This document shows, one piece after another, positions 7,786 to 15,622 of a DNA stretch of 41,440 nt. The stretch's first letter is position 1. Each line of letters opens with the position of its first letter. The translations under genes were made by a program, and so were the position numbers. The stretch comes from a virus. Below the pieces are notes generated by a model. It was given only the letters and a program-made list of their open reading frames with translations. It was not told the origin of the DNA and did no database searches. The DNA lies in IMG/VR virus record IMGVR_UViG_3300037245_003487, positions 1-41,440 of that record. The stretch is one strand, 5' to 3'.

Positions 7786-8041
7786 TACAATAGATAAACG
7801 ATTAATTAAATTCTGGCAATGGATGGAAGTCAATGAATATGGTATTATAATGGATGAAGGAAATTATTTTATAGATAAAAATGGTGATCCTACGTTGCCT
7901 ACGGATATAATGTTAATGGGGAGTTTGATTCGATATATGGTAGAACATATGGGGCCTACATATCATCTTATGTCATTAACAGGCACGTGTAATGTAGATA
8001 ATGAAATTGAGTGTTTAAAAATTGCTATAGGAGGTATGTAG
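7778..8041 (+). CDS. 'FWQWME' family small protein, copy 1
   Basis: GGGAG lies seven bases before the ATG at 7778. The N-terminal LIKFWQWMEVNEYG block recurs in the gene at 16698 (KFWEWMEEKGYG), so the two are paralogues. The middle has MLMGSLIRYMVEHMG, aligned with MLIGYMYEYA in the other copy. Function unknown; phage hypothetical family as I recall. Confidence 0.65.
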   Translation: MSNTIDKRLIKFWQWMEVNEYGIIMDEGNYFIDKNGDPTLPTDIMLMGSLIRYMVEHMGPTYHLMSLTGTCNVDNEIECLKIAIGGM

Positions 8042-8187
8042 TGGGAATTAAAGGTAAGGGTAATAAAAATAAGCCTTGTAAAATTAGATATAAAAATGAG
8101 GAAAGGTGGAAAAAAAATAAAGCAAGAAAGAAAGCAAAACATGCCAGAAAACTTGCAAAACAAAAAGCCAGAAGGGAAGCAAAATGA
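8041..8187 (+). CDS. Very basic Lys/Arg-rich small protein (48 aa), GTG start
   Basis: GTG at 8041 overlaps the preceding TAG by one base, with GGAGG six to ten bases upstream. Nearly half the residues are Lys or Arg, in a probable single helix (KARKKAKHARKLAKQKARRE). Such peptides often bind nucleic acid; nothing more specific can be said. Confidence 0.6.
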   Translation: MGIKGKGNKNKPCKIRYKNEERWKKNKARKKAKHARKLAKQKARREAK

Positions 8188-8459
8188 TTTTAATACTAAA
8201 TAATATGTTGGTGGATTTAGATTATATTGTCAGTATAACCAATGATTATCTTGATGAAATTAGAATGGTGGACACAAATGGAAATGACTTAAGTTTTGAT
8301 TGTGATCCAAGTGGAAAAGCAAAAGATGAAATTTGCACAGAAGTTTTTGAAAAAATCAAAGAGGTTTATAGAAAAAAATATGATAGCGATATTACAATAG
8401 CAGAAATTACTGTTAAAGCCAATGAAGTCACATTAGAATTTTTAAAAGATCTTGATTAA
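8184..8459 (+). CDS. Small acidic protein, unknown function
   Basis: The ATG overlaps the preceding stop (ATGA). The 91-residue product begins with a hydrophobic strand (MILILNNMLVDLDYIV) and is otherwise acidic. No family recognised. It directly precedes the nucleotidyltransferase gene. Confidence 0.6.
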   Translation: MILILNNMLVDLDYIVSITNDYLDEIRMVDTNGNDLSFDCDPSGKAKDEICTEVFEKIKEVYRKKYDSDITIAEITVKANEVTLEFLKDLD

Positions 8460-8468
8460 GGAGTGAGT

Positions 8469-9797
8469 ATGAATTTACCAGAAACTTTATTAAAATTGAA
8501 TAAAATTTTTAAAGAAGAGAAGGCTGAATTGTTTCTGGTCGGTGGTGCGATTAGAAATTATATATTAAGAAAAGATATTAAGGATTATGATTGTGCCACC
8601 AATCTTACTCCTGATAAAATGCTAGAAATAGCAGCGAAAAATGAAATAAAATGCATTGAAACTGGTATCGAGCATGGAACTGTAACATTTGTAATTGATG
8701 AGGATCACTATGAGGTAACAACCTATAGAACCGAGTCAACTTACTCAGATAACAGACATCCTGATGAAGTAAAATTCGTTACAGATATCAAAATCGATAT
8801 GGAAAGAAGAGACTTTACGGTGAATGCAATGTACATGGATATTTCTACAGAGCAAATCTATAATCTTACAGATGATACAACAAACAAACTAATAAAATGC
8901 GTTGGTGATCCGAGTGAAAGATTTAAAGAAGATGCTCTTAGAATGCTTCGGGCTATAAGATTTGCATCACAGTTAGGATTTTACATAGACAAACCAACAT
9001 TCGGAGCCATAGTTAATTGGGGATACTTACTTAATTCTATTTCTAAGGAACGAATACAAGATGAGCTATGTAAGATTTTAATGAGTGATAACCATGTGTT
9101 TGGGATGAATTTACTTAAGCAAACTGGATTATTGCATTTTATTTCATTTGAACTTGAAGATATGATTGGATGTGCACAGAATAATCAGCATCATATCTTT
9201 AATGTTTGGGATCATACTATGATGGCTTTAAAACCAGCTACAAAAGATCTTGAAATAAGGTTAGCATTACTATTTCATGACACTGGAAAACCAATAATGA
9301 AAACGAAAAACGAATACGGAATGCATAATTTTATAGAACACGGAATTGCATCTACAAGGATAACTCAAGAATTTATGGATAAATTTAAGTTTGATAATAA
9401 AACTAAAATTCATGTAGCTCAATTAGTTAAATACCACGATGATCCGATATCTTGTAATAAACCTAAAAAGATAAAGAAATTTATTAATAAATTGGGCCCC
9501 GAGCTATTTGGCAAATTGATTTCAGTTCAAATATCAGATAAACTAGCTCAAAATGGGCTAAAGCAAGATTTAGTAGAAGAATTAAAATCAGTCTTAAAAT
9601 TAATGCCAATACTTCTTCTTGATCCTATTTATCTTAGAGATTTAACTGTGGATGGAGATGATATGCAAGAATTAGGCTTAAGTGGCGCTGATATTGGATT
9701 GGTACTTAATAGATTATTATCACATGTTTGGTCCAGGCCACAAGATAATACTAGAGAGGAATTACTTAAGCTGGTAAAAGGAATGAGAAATGACTAA
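8469..9797 (+). CDS. cca: tRNA CCA nucleotidyltransferase / poly(A) polymerase family, with HD domain
   Basis: Enzymes of this family add CCA to tRNA 3' ends. The ATG at 8469 was preferred to a GTG six bases earlier because AGGAG lies five bases before it. The 442-residue protein has the class II head: LVGGAIRNYIL near 23, DYD carboxylates at about 39 and 41, a third acid in HYEVTTYR near 82, RRDFTVNAM near 113 and RFKEDALRMLRAIRFA near 151. A C-terminal HD domain follows (NVWDHTMMAL, LFHDTGKP). tRNA repair during infection is the likely role; CCA versus poly(A) specificity cannot be read here. Confidence 0.88.
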   Translation: MNLPETLLKLNKIFKEEKAELFLVGGAIRNYILRKDIKDYDCATNLTPDKMLEIAAKNEIKCIETGIEHGTVTFVIDEDHYEVTTYRTESTYSDNRHPDEVKFVTDIKIDMERRDFTVNAMYMDISTEQIYNLTDDTTNKLIKCVGDPSERFKEDALRMLRAIRFASQLGFYIDKPTFGAIVNWGYLLNSISKERIQDELCKILMSDNHVFGMNLLKQTGLLHFISFELEDMIGCAQNNQHHIFNVWDHTMMALKPATKDLEIRLALLFHDTGKPIMKTKNEYGMHNFIEHGIASTRITQEFMDKFKFDNKTKIHVAQLVKYHDDPISCNKPKKIKKFINKLGPELFGKLISVQISDKLAQNGLKQDLVEELKSVLKLMPILLLDPIYLRDLTVDGDDMQELGLSGADIGLVLNRLLSHVWSRPQDNTREELLKLVKGMRND

Positions 9798-10041
9798 TGA
9801 ACAAAAAATGGGAACTAAAAATATGATTCTTAAAATTAAAGTTGGTTCCTATTTATATGGTACAAATACACCCGAATCAGATGAAGACTTAGAGGAAGAT
9901 ATTAGACAAGCTGTTGAAAAAACGGAATTACCGACTAATAAAAGATTTGATGAAATTAATGAACTTTGTATGACAATGTTTCATGAGTTTTATGTTAATG
10001 GGCATTATTATGAAAACTGCAATTACAAGGGAATGATATGA
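9790..10041 (+). CDS. Protein with a minimal nucleotidyltransferase-like GSxxxGT...SDxD motif
   Basis: AAGGAATG precedes the ATG, which overlaps the previous gene. Residues about 14-31 (KIKVGSYLYGTNTPESDED) match the start of phage-type nucleotidyltransferases. The rest of that domain is absent; after the motif comes an unrelated helical tail with MTMFHEFYVNGHYY. It is probably a truncated or domesticated remnant. Activity is doubtful. Confidence 0.6.
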   Translation: MTNEQKMGTKNMILKIKVGSYLYGTNTPESDEDLEEDIRQAVEKTELPTNKRFDEINELCMTMFHEFYVNGHYYENCNYKGMI

Positions 10042-10268
10042 GTTTTAAAGATTTTGAACACAAAGAGCAGATAAGAATGATACTTGAAGTGAAAAATAAG
10101 AATATAAGAAAGCTGGAGGTATTATGCGTAGGGTTATTGGAAAAATATGAAGCTATTAAAATGGAATATTTAGCATGTATTCATGAAGATCTAATAGATG
10201 AACTAAAAAAACTGGATGCAGAAATTACTGCAGCAAGAGATATAATAAAAGGATTAATAGGATGGTAA
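10038..10268 (+). CDS. Small helical protein, unknown function
   Basis: The ATG overlaps the previous TGA. The 76 residues are predicted helical with a heptad-like pattern (KKLDAEITAARDIIKGL). The C-terminal GW is coded by the binding site region of the next gene. Not recognised. Confidence 0.6.
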   Translation: MSFKDFEHKEQIRMILEVKNKNIRKLEVLCVGLLEKYEAIKMEYLACIHEDLIDELKKLDAEITAARDIIKGLIGW

Positions 10269-10269
10269 T

Positions 10270-10479
10270 ATGTTAGTAAAGATATTTATGGAAAGCATGA
10301 AAGAAAAACTAAACGATTATGCAATAGAGGAAATGACCAAAGCTCTAAGAGAAAAAATGTATGTTTGGATAGGAAAAGAAAAACCAATCATTAAACATAT
10401 TGGTACTGATATAATGTGGGGCCCTATACTTGGACAAGAATCTAAAATTGTTTGGACTGTGTTCTGGGATAAAGTGTAA
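10270..10479 (+). CDS. Small protein (69 aa), unknown function
   Basis: AGGATGG lies before the ATG at 10270. The product is helical at the N-terminus (MESMKEKLNDYAIEEM) and has Trp-containing strands later (VWIGKEKP, WTVFWDKV). No family recognised. Confidence 0.55.
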   Translation: MLVKIFMESMKEKLNDYAIEEMTKALREKMYVWIGKEKPIIKHIGTDIMWGPILGQESKIVWTVFWDKV

Positions 10480-10498
10480 AATATTAAAGGATGGTATT

Positions 10499-10702
10499 AT
10501 GAAACCGAAGTTTAGAACTAGTTACGAGGGATTTAACATTACACTAATGAGAGATTTTATACCTATAATTGATTTTTCGATTCTTGGAATTTCTCTGTTT
10601 TATATAGGGTTCTGCAATCACTCTTGGGGCGATAATATCGATAAAAAAATGGAAGTCGTATTATTAGGATTTGGCATTAGTGTTGGTATCGATAATTATT
10701 AA
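10499..10702 (+). CDS. Small protein with a hydrophobic middle (67 aa)
   Basis: The ATG at 10499 follows AAAGGATGG; the longer open frame upstream overlaps the previous gene without a binding site. A hydrophobic stretch (FIPIIDFSILGISLFYIGF) may cross the membrane. Function unknown. Confidence 0.55.
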   Translation: MKPKFRTSYEGFNITLMRDFIPIIDFSILGISLFYIGFCNHSWGDNIDKKMEVVLLGFGISVGIDNY

Positions 10703-10722
10703 ATATGACAAAGGAGTATAAT

Positions 10723-10950
10723 GTGTTTGGTGCAAGTTTCATGGAAATGTTTCTTCAAATGTTTTCTGGATGGAGTAATTCAAATAGAATACCTGTATCT
10801 GTGAAGCCAGAAGGCAATACGCTTAAGGTAATTTGTATGAAAGATCATGAGGGAATAGTAAATGGGTTTTTACAAACAAACATGCTTCCAGGACTTGGAT
10901 ATGTAGTTCGTGGAGTAAATGAAAAGGAAAGAAAAGGAGAGAAAAAATGA
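10723..10950 (+). CDS. Small protein, probable GTG start
   Basis: AAGGAG lies six bases before a GTG at 10723, so this start is preferred to an ATG at 10705 that has no binding site and would code the binding site itself. The product contains FMEMFLQMFSGW and a hydrophilic C-terminus. Not recognised. Confidence 0.55.
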   Translation: MFGASFMEMFLQMFSGWSNSNRIPVSVKPEGNTLKVICMKDHEGIVNGFLQTNMLPGLGYVVRGVNEKERKGEKK

Positions 10951-11198
10951 TTTATATTTTAACGTATATTTTTACAGGACTATTAATAGGAATATTTGTG
11001 GTGGACATGAATAAACTACTTGATGCACATTTCTTTATAAACTTAGGAGCAATATCTCCGCAGAAATTTGTAATGAGATATAAAGCGTGGTCACAGTTTT
11101 TAATATTTTTAATACCACATTTAATGTTTGTATTCTTGCTTTTAATTATATTTTATTCAAAAATAGTAAATCTTATAAGAACATCAAGGATCAAATAA
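10947..11198 (+). CDS. Two-helix membrane protein (83 aa)
   Basis: The ATG overlaps the preceding TGA. Hydrophobic segments lie at about 2-20 and 51-72 with a hydrophilic loop between. The stop overlaps the next ATG. Function unknown. Confidence 0.65.
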   Translation: MIYILTYIFTGLLIGIFVVDMNKLLDAHFFINLGAISPQKFVMRYKAWSQFLIFLIPHLMFVFLLLIIFYSKIVNLIRTSRIK

Positions 11199-11368
11199 TG
11201 ACTGAATTTATAGGAAGTGCATTATTGATGATAGTATTATTTTTCATGCTTTGGTCCGTTATATGTTGGTTCTGGATTGGAGTAATAGCATTTATTATAG
11301 GCGTTATGGTATTTATAATTGCTAAATGTATTATACTTGGAATATTATTTTGGTGGTTAAGGAGTTAA
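11198..11368 (+). CDS. Small Trp-rich membrane protein (56 aa)
   Basis: ATG at 11198 overlaps the previous TAA and has AAGGAT upstream; the open frame extends further back but inside the preceding gene. The product is nearly all hydrophobic, with two helices and several Trp (WSVICWFWIG, LFWWLRS). Function unknown. Confidence 0.6.
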   Translation: MTEFIGSALLMIVLFFMLWSVICWFWIGVIAFIIGVMVFIIAKCIILGILFWWLRS

Positions 11369-11369
11369 T

Positions 11370-11648
11370 ATGTGTAGATGTCAACCAGAAGTAAGAACTC
11401 CATTTTGTGGAAGACCAGGATGTGAATGGCCTCAAAGTGAAGCTGAAAAAGCTGCAATGAAATGTCCTGTATGTGGAAAGGCTGTAGCTTTGATGGAAAT
11501 AAAAACAGAAACCTCATTTTTTAATTATAAAGCAATAGAAAAACTTGCTGAGTGGAAAACCTGGAAACTCGGAAAACATAGAGCACATTTTGAGTGTTCT
11601 AATTGTGGATGCCAGGTTATTCTACCAGGAGATGCAAAATTTGAGTAA
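11370..11648 (+). CDS. Zinc-ribbon protein, Lar-like
   Basis: The protein has three Cys groups: MCRCQPEVRTPFCGRPGC at the start, KCPVCGKAVALME near 30 and HFECSNCGCQVILPG near the end. The CPxC ... CxxC pair resembles zinc ribbons of the Lar (restriction alleviation) type, but the match is generic. AAGGAG precedes the start. Confidence 0.65.
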   Translation: MCRCQPEVRTPFCGRPGCEWPQSEAEKAAMKCPVCGKAVALMEIKTETSFFNYKAIEKLAEWKTWKLGKHRAHFECSNCGCQVILPGDAKFE

Positions 11649-11838
11649 TTTTGAACAAATGACAAATATGGCTTTGAATATATTGGAAAATTTCAATATA
11701 AATATGACTAATATGCTTCAGGACGAACATTTAGAGCAATGGAAACTTATGCATGGAAATTATCTACATGATATTAAAATGGTTGGAAAACCTAGAAAAG
11801 AAATAAATAAATTAGAAGTGGAGGTGAATTTTAAATGA
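11641..11838 (+). CDS. Small helical protein (65 aa), probable TTG start
   Basis: The frame is open from further upstream, but the only start with a binding site (AGGAG nine bases before) is the TTG at 11641, which overlaps the end of the zinc-ribbon gene. An ATG at 11659 is the alternative. The protein is helical and polar. Function unknown. Confidence 0.5.
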   Translation: MSNFEQMTNMALNILENFNINMTNMLQDEHLEQWKLMHGNYLHDIKMVGKPRKEINKLEVEVNFK

Positions 11839-12089
11839 TATTATTAGAAAGTTGTTTTTATAAAGTGGTTAAAATTAAAAAGAAAACTAAAGCTTGTATG
11901 TTTAAAGATCTTAAAATTGGCGATGAGTTGCAATTCTCAATACCAATCCAATCTGCGGGCAGTAACAGAGGCACTTATGCGTCTTATATAAAAATAGCAT
12001 GTATAACAAATGGTAATTACACCACTAAATCTTTTAATCAAATTGGAAGTTGCTTAAATAATTTTGAGTTAGAGGAATTAATATGGTAG
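11835..12089 (+). CDS. 'MFxxLKxGD' family small protein, copy 1
   Basis: The blocks KIKKKTKACMFKDLKIGDELQF, GSNRGTYAS and SFNQIGSCLNNFEL (given here as separate motifs) recur in order in the gene at 18673, so they are paralogues. The pattern is beta-rich with a conserved LK(I/V)GD turn and is common, as I recall, in phage hypothetical proteins. Start ATG overlaps the upstream stop with GAGGTG before it. Confidence 0.65.
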   Translation: MILLESCFYKVVKIKKKTKACMFKDLKIGDELQFSIPIQSAGSNRGTYASYIKIACITNGNYTTKSFNQIGSCLNNFELEELIW

Positions 12090-12289
12090 ACATAAAAGCG
12101 TTAACCGAAAAAGATATCGGGAAATGGGTTACTTACGAACCAGGACATAAAAAAGAATCTGGAAGAATTAAGTCTTGGAATGGCACATGGGTATTTGTAG
12201 TTTACAACTGTGATGGATATTGGCATCGATATGATGAATTTACCGCAGCTGCTACAAATCCACGTGATTTAAAAATTAAAGGAGGATAA
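12083..12289 (+). CDS. Conserved small phage-type protein, SH3-like pattern
   Basis: GAGGAA precedes the ATG. The product reads as a small beta barrel: LTEKDIGKWVTYEPGHKKE, GRIKSWNGTWVFVVYNCDG, then DEFTAAATNPRDL. From memory this is a widespread phage small protein without assigned function. Its end codes the AAAGGAGG site for the next gene. Confidence 0.7.
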   Translation: MVDIKALTEKDIGKWVTYEPGHKKESGRIKSWNGTWVFVVYNCDGYWHRYDEFTAAATNPRDLKIKGG

Positions 12290-12293
12290 AATT

Positions 12294-12608
12294 ATGATAT
12301 TATTTTTAATAGTACTAGGATTAGCGATGGCATTTATAGGATTATTTTTAGCACTATGGGGCGATGACGAATTGGAAAAATGGGCTGTTGGAATTGGGCT
12401 TATAATGTGTATTGGTGGCGCTATAATACTTATATGCGGACTTTCGATGAATGATAAATCTATAGAGCCAGAACCAATAAAGGAAGTTATAGAAGTAACT
12501 CCAATTCCACAAATAACGCCAACTGTAACTCCACAGATTACGCCGAACTATAAAATAGTTATACCTGATAACCAGGGAGTTATTAATATTTACTTAGGAG
12601 ATGAGTGA
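12294..12608 (+). CDS. Membrane protein with Thr/Pro linker and 'NxGxxNIY' C-terminal tail
   Basis: Two hydrophobic segments (about 1-20 and 33-52) are followed by a Pro/Thr-rich stretch with repeated ITP units, and the protein ends NQGVINIYLGDE. The genes at 12608 and 15986 end in closely similar tails, so the tail may be a shared docking or sorting element. Role unknown. Confidence 0.7.
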   Translation: MILFLIVLGLAMAFIGLFLALWGDDELEKWAVGIGLIMCIGGAIILICGLSMNDKSIEPEPIKEVIEVTPIPQITPTVTPQITPNYKIVIPDNQGVINIYLGDE

Positions 12609-12973
12609 TGAGGAAATGGATATTGTTAGCGCTATTACTAATAGCTATTTTTAGCTGTAATGATGAAAAAATATTATGTGAATTTAGTCATATAGAAAAT
12701 GTAATAAATAAAAATTACTGTGTATTTTATGAAGGCGATAAACAACATATAATAAAAATTTATGATGATATAGCTTTTTTGAAACTTAAAAATTTAAAAA
12801 AAGGTGATAATTTCTATCTATCAACAATCAATAGTGACATAGATCATTATGAGTTAACTATATATAAAGAATTATCCCATTCGAGTCCAAAAAAACCTGA
12901 GATAACACCGTTGCCAGATCCTAAAATAGACATAGAAAATAATGGAACTGTCAATATCTATATGGAGGAATAA
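12608..12973 (+). CDS. Lipoprotein with 'NxGxxNIY' C-terminal tail
   Basis: ATG at 12608 overlaps the previous TGA; AGGAG lies upstream. The signal ends in lipobox IFSC near residue 17. A short TPLPDP linker leads to the tail ENNGTVNIYMEE. The central part is a beta-rich region of unknown family. It is coupled to the preceding gene, which has the same tail. Confidence 0.7.
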   Translation: MRKWILLALLLIAIFSCNDEKILCEFSHIENVINKNYCVFYEGDKQHIIKIYDDIAFLKLKNLKKGDNFYLSTINSDIDHYELTIYKELSHSSPKKPEITPLPDPKIDIENNGTVNIYMEE

Positions 12974-13332
12974 TGTACGTAAATATAATAAAAGATCATA
13001 TAAGAAAAAAAATAGAAATATGTGAGGATGATGGATTTACAGATTGGCCTGAAAGATTCCTAGAAATTTGCGATGAAATAATAGATAACTATGGAGAAAG
13101 TACTTGCAAAGATATAGTATTACATGGTCAGTACAATTCATATCTATGCCCATTTTGCGTTCGTGAATGTGAAATTAAAGGAACTAAGTGTGCAGAATGT
13201 GAATTTGGTAAAAGATTTGGGCAATGCGCAAGTGACGAAGATAACTTATTTGATTTACTTCCATTAACATTAGATGTATGGCCAGAATTAATTGAAATCA
13301 ACGAGAGTTATGGAGTGTTTATAGATGGCTGA
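12973..13332 (+). CDS. Cys-rich zinc-binding-type protein (119 aa)
   Basis: The central part has LCPFCVRECEIKGTKCAECEFG and then QCA, a set of six or more Cys fitting a zinc ribbon. The gene at 14714 has a similar ECPFC ... NCKECGY arrangement. The rest is helical and acidic. Function unknown. Confidence 0.65.
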   Translation: MYVNIIKDHIRKKIEICEDDGFTDWPERFLEICDEIIDNYGESTCKDIVLHGQYNSYLCPFCVRECEIKGTKCAECEFGKRFGQCASDEDNLFDLLPLTLDVWPELIEINESYGVFIDG

Positions 13333-13549
13333 TATAACAATGTGTAGCGGTGAATGCTGCATGGTAAAAAATAAATGCTATAGACATACTGCGCCATGGA
13401 ATGAATATAGACAATCTATGTTTACAGATGTTCCAGGTAAGGATAGAGACTGTTCACAGTTCTGGGAAAATGACTGGAAAAATAGTGACGTGAAATCGTA
13501 TCTAGTGAGGAAAGATTTAGATATAGGTTGTTTAATAGGAGATGGGTGA
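13325..13549 (+). CDS. Small Cys-rich conserved phage-type protein
   Basis: The product starts MADITMCSGECCMVKNKCYR and continues TAPWNEYRQSMF and CSQFWEND. As I recall, this CxGxxCxxxxxCYR ... FW pattern recurs in phage genomes and may bind iron-sulfur or zinc; function not assigned. GGAGTG precedes the start, and it overlaps neighbours on both sides. Confidence 0.7.
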   Translation: MADITMCSGECCMVKNKCYRHTAPWNEYRQSMFTDVPGKDRDCSQFWENDWKNSDVKSYLVRKDLDIGCLIGDG

Positions 13550-13998
13550 TGAAAATAATTAAAGGCGATCTTATAAAGCTTGCAAAAGAAGGTAAGTTTG
13601 ATGTGATAGTCCATGGATGTAACTGCTTTTGTAAAATGGGAAGAGGTATAGCCAAAACTATAAAACAAGAATTCCCTGTAGCATATGCTGCGGATATGAA
13701 AACAATGCCTGGTGATCAAAATAAATTAGGTACATATACAGAAAACACTATTCAGATCGAGAATCATATTCTTGTAGTAGTTAATGCTTATACGCAATAT
13801 AAATATTGGGGTAAGGAAGCTAATATAGATTATAAAGCGCTTAGATCTTGTTTTAAGGAAATAAGTAAAAACTATTTCAATCTTAGAATCGGTATCCCTA
13901 AAATTGGAGCTGGTTTAGCTGGTGGAGATTGGGATAAGATTCAAGGTATAATTGAAGAAGAAATGGCTGGCTGTGATATAACATTGGTGGTATTATGA
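13549..13998 (+). CDS. Macrodomain protein (ADP-ribose-1''-phosphate phosphatase type)
   Basis: Macrodomains bind or hydrolyse ADP-ribose derivatives. ATG at 13549 was chosen because AGGAG lies seven bases upstream. Motifs: MKIIKGDLIKLA at the start, VIVHGCNCFCKMGRGIAK near 19-36, a YTENTIQIEN block, NAYTQYKYWG near 82, and IGIPKIGAGLAGGDW near 117. The 149-residue length fits the Appr-1''-pase subgroup common in phages. It may remove ADP-ribosylation products or process tRNA-splicing by-products; which is not decidable here. Confidence 0.85.
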   Translation: MKIIKGDLIKLAKEGKFDVIVHGCNCFCKMGRGIAKTIKQEFPVAYAADMKTMPGDQNKLGTYTENTIQIENHILVVVNAYTQYKYWGKEANIDYKALRSCFKEISKNYFNLRIGIPKIGAGLAGGDWDKIQGIIEEEMAGCDITLVVL

Positions 13999-14008
13999 GG
14001 AGAAAAAA

Positions 14009-14350
14009 ATGATTACAATATTAATAGCAATAGGAATAATAATTGGAATAGTAGGTATAATAATCACAAATAATATAGTAAGTAATTTAATGAAAAAAAA
14101 TAAATGCGCTTATTGTACTTGCTGTAAATATAATAAACATTTTATATATGAACATCAACACAGTGGTTGTTGGCATAAATCTAATGTAGAATTTTGTAAA
14201 GAAGGCATGGATGAAGGTCGGTTTGCTATGATAACAAGTAATTTTAATAATGCAATGAATAAGCAATATGATTGTGGAAATTTTAAGTTAAATATTCTAA
14301 TTAATTATTTACCATGGGGCCACTGGACTAGAATATTTCCAGTATGTTAG
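14009..14350 (+). CDS. Membrane-anchored Cys/His-rich protein
   Basis: A single N-terminal helix (ITILIAIGIIIGIVGIIIT) is followed by a Cys/His-rich domain: CAYCTCCKYN, then HQHSGCWHK, FCKEG and YDCGNF. A metal-binding domain on the membrane surface is likely. Not a family I recognise. Confidence 0.65.
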   Translation: MITILIAIGIIIGIVGIIITNNIVSNLMKKNKCAYCTCCKYNKHFIYEHQHSGCWHKSNVEFCKEGMDEGRFAMITSNFNNAMNKQYDCGNFKLNILINYLPWGHWTRIFPVC

Positions 14351-14359
14351 GAGGAAAAA

Positions 14360-14701
14360 ATGACATTTGGAATAGTAGGTAGTAGAGAATTTACAGACTA
14401 CAAAAAGCTAGAGAGATGTTTACAGCCTTATCGCAAGCTTATAACTAAAATAGTAAGCGGTGGTGCGAAAGGAGCTGATGCATTAGCAAAACAATATGCT
14501 GAATATTTCCAAACGCCTTACGTGGAATTTGAAGCTGATTGGGATAATGATGGCAAGTCAGCAGGGTTTATTCGCAATACACTAATCGTAAAAGCAAGCG
14601 ATGTAATTATAGCGTTTTGGAATTTAGAGTCAAATGGTTCAAGGCATACTATACATACAGCTAAAGCTAGTGATGTACCATGTATTATATTTGTGGTTTG
14701 A
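14360..14701 (+). CDS. DUF2493 / YspA-like SLOG-fold protein
   Basis: The start FGIVGSREFTDY, then KIVSGGAKGADALAKQYAE near 35-53, and SDVIIAFWN near 79 are the standard SLOG (YspA/DprA-like) nucleotide-binding pattern. The 113-residue length fits the DUF2493 family. SLOG proteins sense or hydrolyse nucleotide-derived ligands; the ligand here is unknown. AGGAGG precedes the ATG. Confidence 0.8.
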   Translation: MTFGIVGSREFTDYKKLERCLQPYRKLITKIVSGGAKGADALAKQYAEYFQTPYVEFEADWDNDGKSAGFIRNTLIVKASDVIIAFWNLESNGSRHTIHTAKASDVPCIIFVV

Positions 14702-14713
14702 TAGGAGGAAAAT

Positions 14714-15124
14714 ATGTATCAAGAAAAAATTATAAAATTTATGAAAGGTAAAGCTGAAAGGTTAAATGAATATGATATTGATATTGAATATATTAATAAT
14801 GATGTTCTGGAAATTATAAGACAATGGGATGACGAGAGTGCTGAATATGTCTGGGGTGATATAGAACATAGTAGAGGTCATGAGTATCTTTGGAATCTAA
14901 CTGGAGATGAATGTCCTTTCTGTGTTTTGCAAAATAAGGATGATTACAACTGCAAAGAGTGTGGATATACTAAGGTTATGAATAATTGTACTGATAAAGG
15001 CTCTACGTGGAATAAAATCCAGGATATATTAAGAAAACGTGATCCAGAGAGTAAAGAGATTTTCACAAAAGAATTCTATAATGATCTTGTGGATAAAATT
15101 AATTGTAAATTAATGGTAAAATAA
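14714..15124 (+). CDS. Cys-rich zinc-binding-type protein (136 aa)
   Basis: The middle carries DECPFCVLQNKDDYNCKECG and a later NNC, similar to the Cys arrangement in the gene at 12973. The last 20 bases of the gene hold the two upstream boxes of the promoter that follows. Function unknown. Confidence 0.65.
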   Translation: MYQEKIIKFMKGKAERLNEYDIDIEYINNDVLEIIRQWDDESAEYVWGDIEHSRGHEYLWNLTGDECPFCVLQNKDDYNCKECGYTKVMNNCTDKGSTWNKIQDILRKRDPESKEIFTKEFYNDLVDKINCKLMVK

Positions 15125-15153
15125 GTTGACTTTATCTTAGGATTTGGTATTAT
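15104..15153 (+). promoter_or_regulatory. Promoter with 11-base phased boxes, inside the end of a gene
   Basis: TGTAAA at 15104, GGTAAA at 15115 and TTGACT at 15126 are spaced 11 and 11 bases. A 16-base spacer gives TATTAT at 15148. The upstream boxes lie in the last codons of the preceding gene. It drives the gene starting at 15173. Confidence 0.75.
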
Positions 15154-15172
15154 GATTTAAAAGGAGGTAATA

Positions 15173-15613
15173 ATGTTTGGAGTTAAATTTTTAAAGAATA
15201 ATAAATTTCTATACATAATCGTGTTAATATTACTTATACTTGGAACCGTGTTAATGTTTAACTTGGGAATTTTCTGTGGAGGAAAGGGTAGTATAGCTTA
15301 TTATTATATAGTAGATGCAATAATACTATTTACCTTATCAGGAGCTTGTCTTTTATTTAGCATAGATGCTTTTATGAGATTTAGTGAATGGTTATGGACT
15401 GTAAATAAGGGAATTTTCTGGGCTTTTATATCATTGGCTTTAATAGGGATGTTGCATTTTATTGTGTATTTTGCATGTCAATGTAGCCCTAATGGTGGGG
15501 CAATAAGGCTTCAAGAGGCGATGGTGATATTTGGCATTATATACTCCGTAGTTACAGGCATAGCGGTTGGATCATTTATAAGTGAAGACGAAACTAATGA
15601 TTATGAATATTAG
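15173..15613 (+). CDS. Four-helix membrane protein (146 aa)
   Basis: First gene after the promoter at 15104-15153, with AAAGGAGG before the ATG. Hydrophobic segments lie at about 11-31, 41-64, 78-101 and 113-133. No motif beyond a Gly-rich loop (FCGGKGS). Function unknown. Confidence 0.7.
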   Translation: MFGVKFLKNNKFLYIIVLILLILGTVLMFNLGIFCGGKGSIAYYYIVDAIILFTLSGACLLFSIDAFMRFSEWLWTVNKGIFWAFISLALIGMLHFIVYFACQCSPNGGAIRLQEAMVIFGIIYSVVTGIAVGSFISEDETNDYEY

Positions 15614-15622
15614 GAGTAAATA

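Noticed and set aside
13378-13719. Lower-strand open frames opposite the macrodomain gene
   Set aside because: The upper strand carries a clear macrodomain and a Cys-rich gene; these are complements without binding sites.
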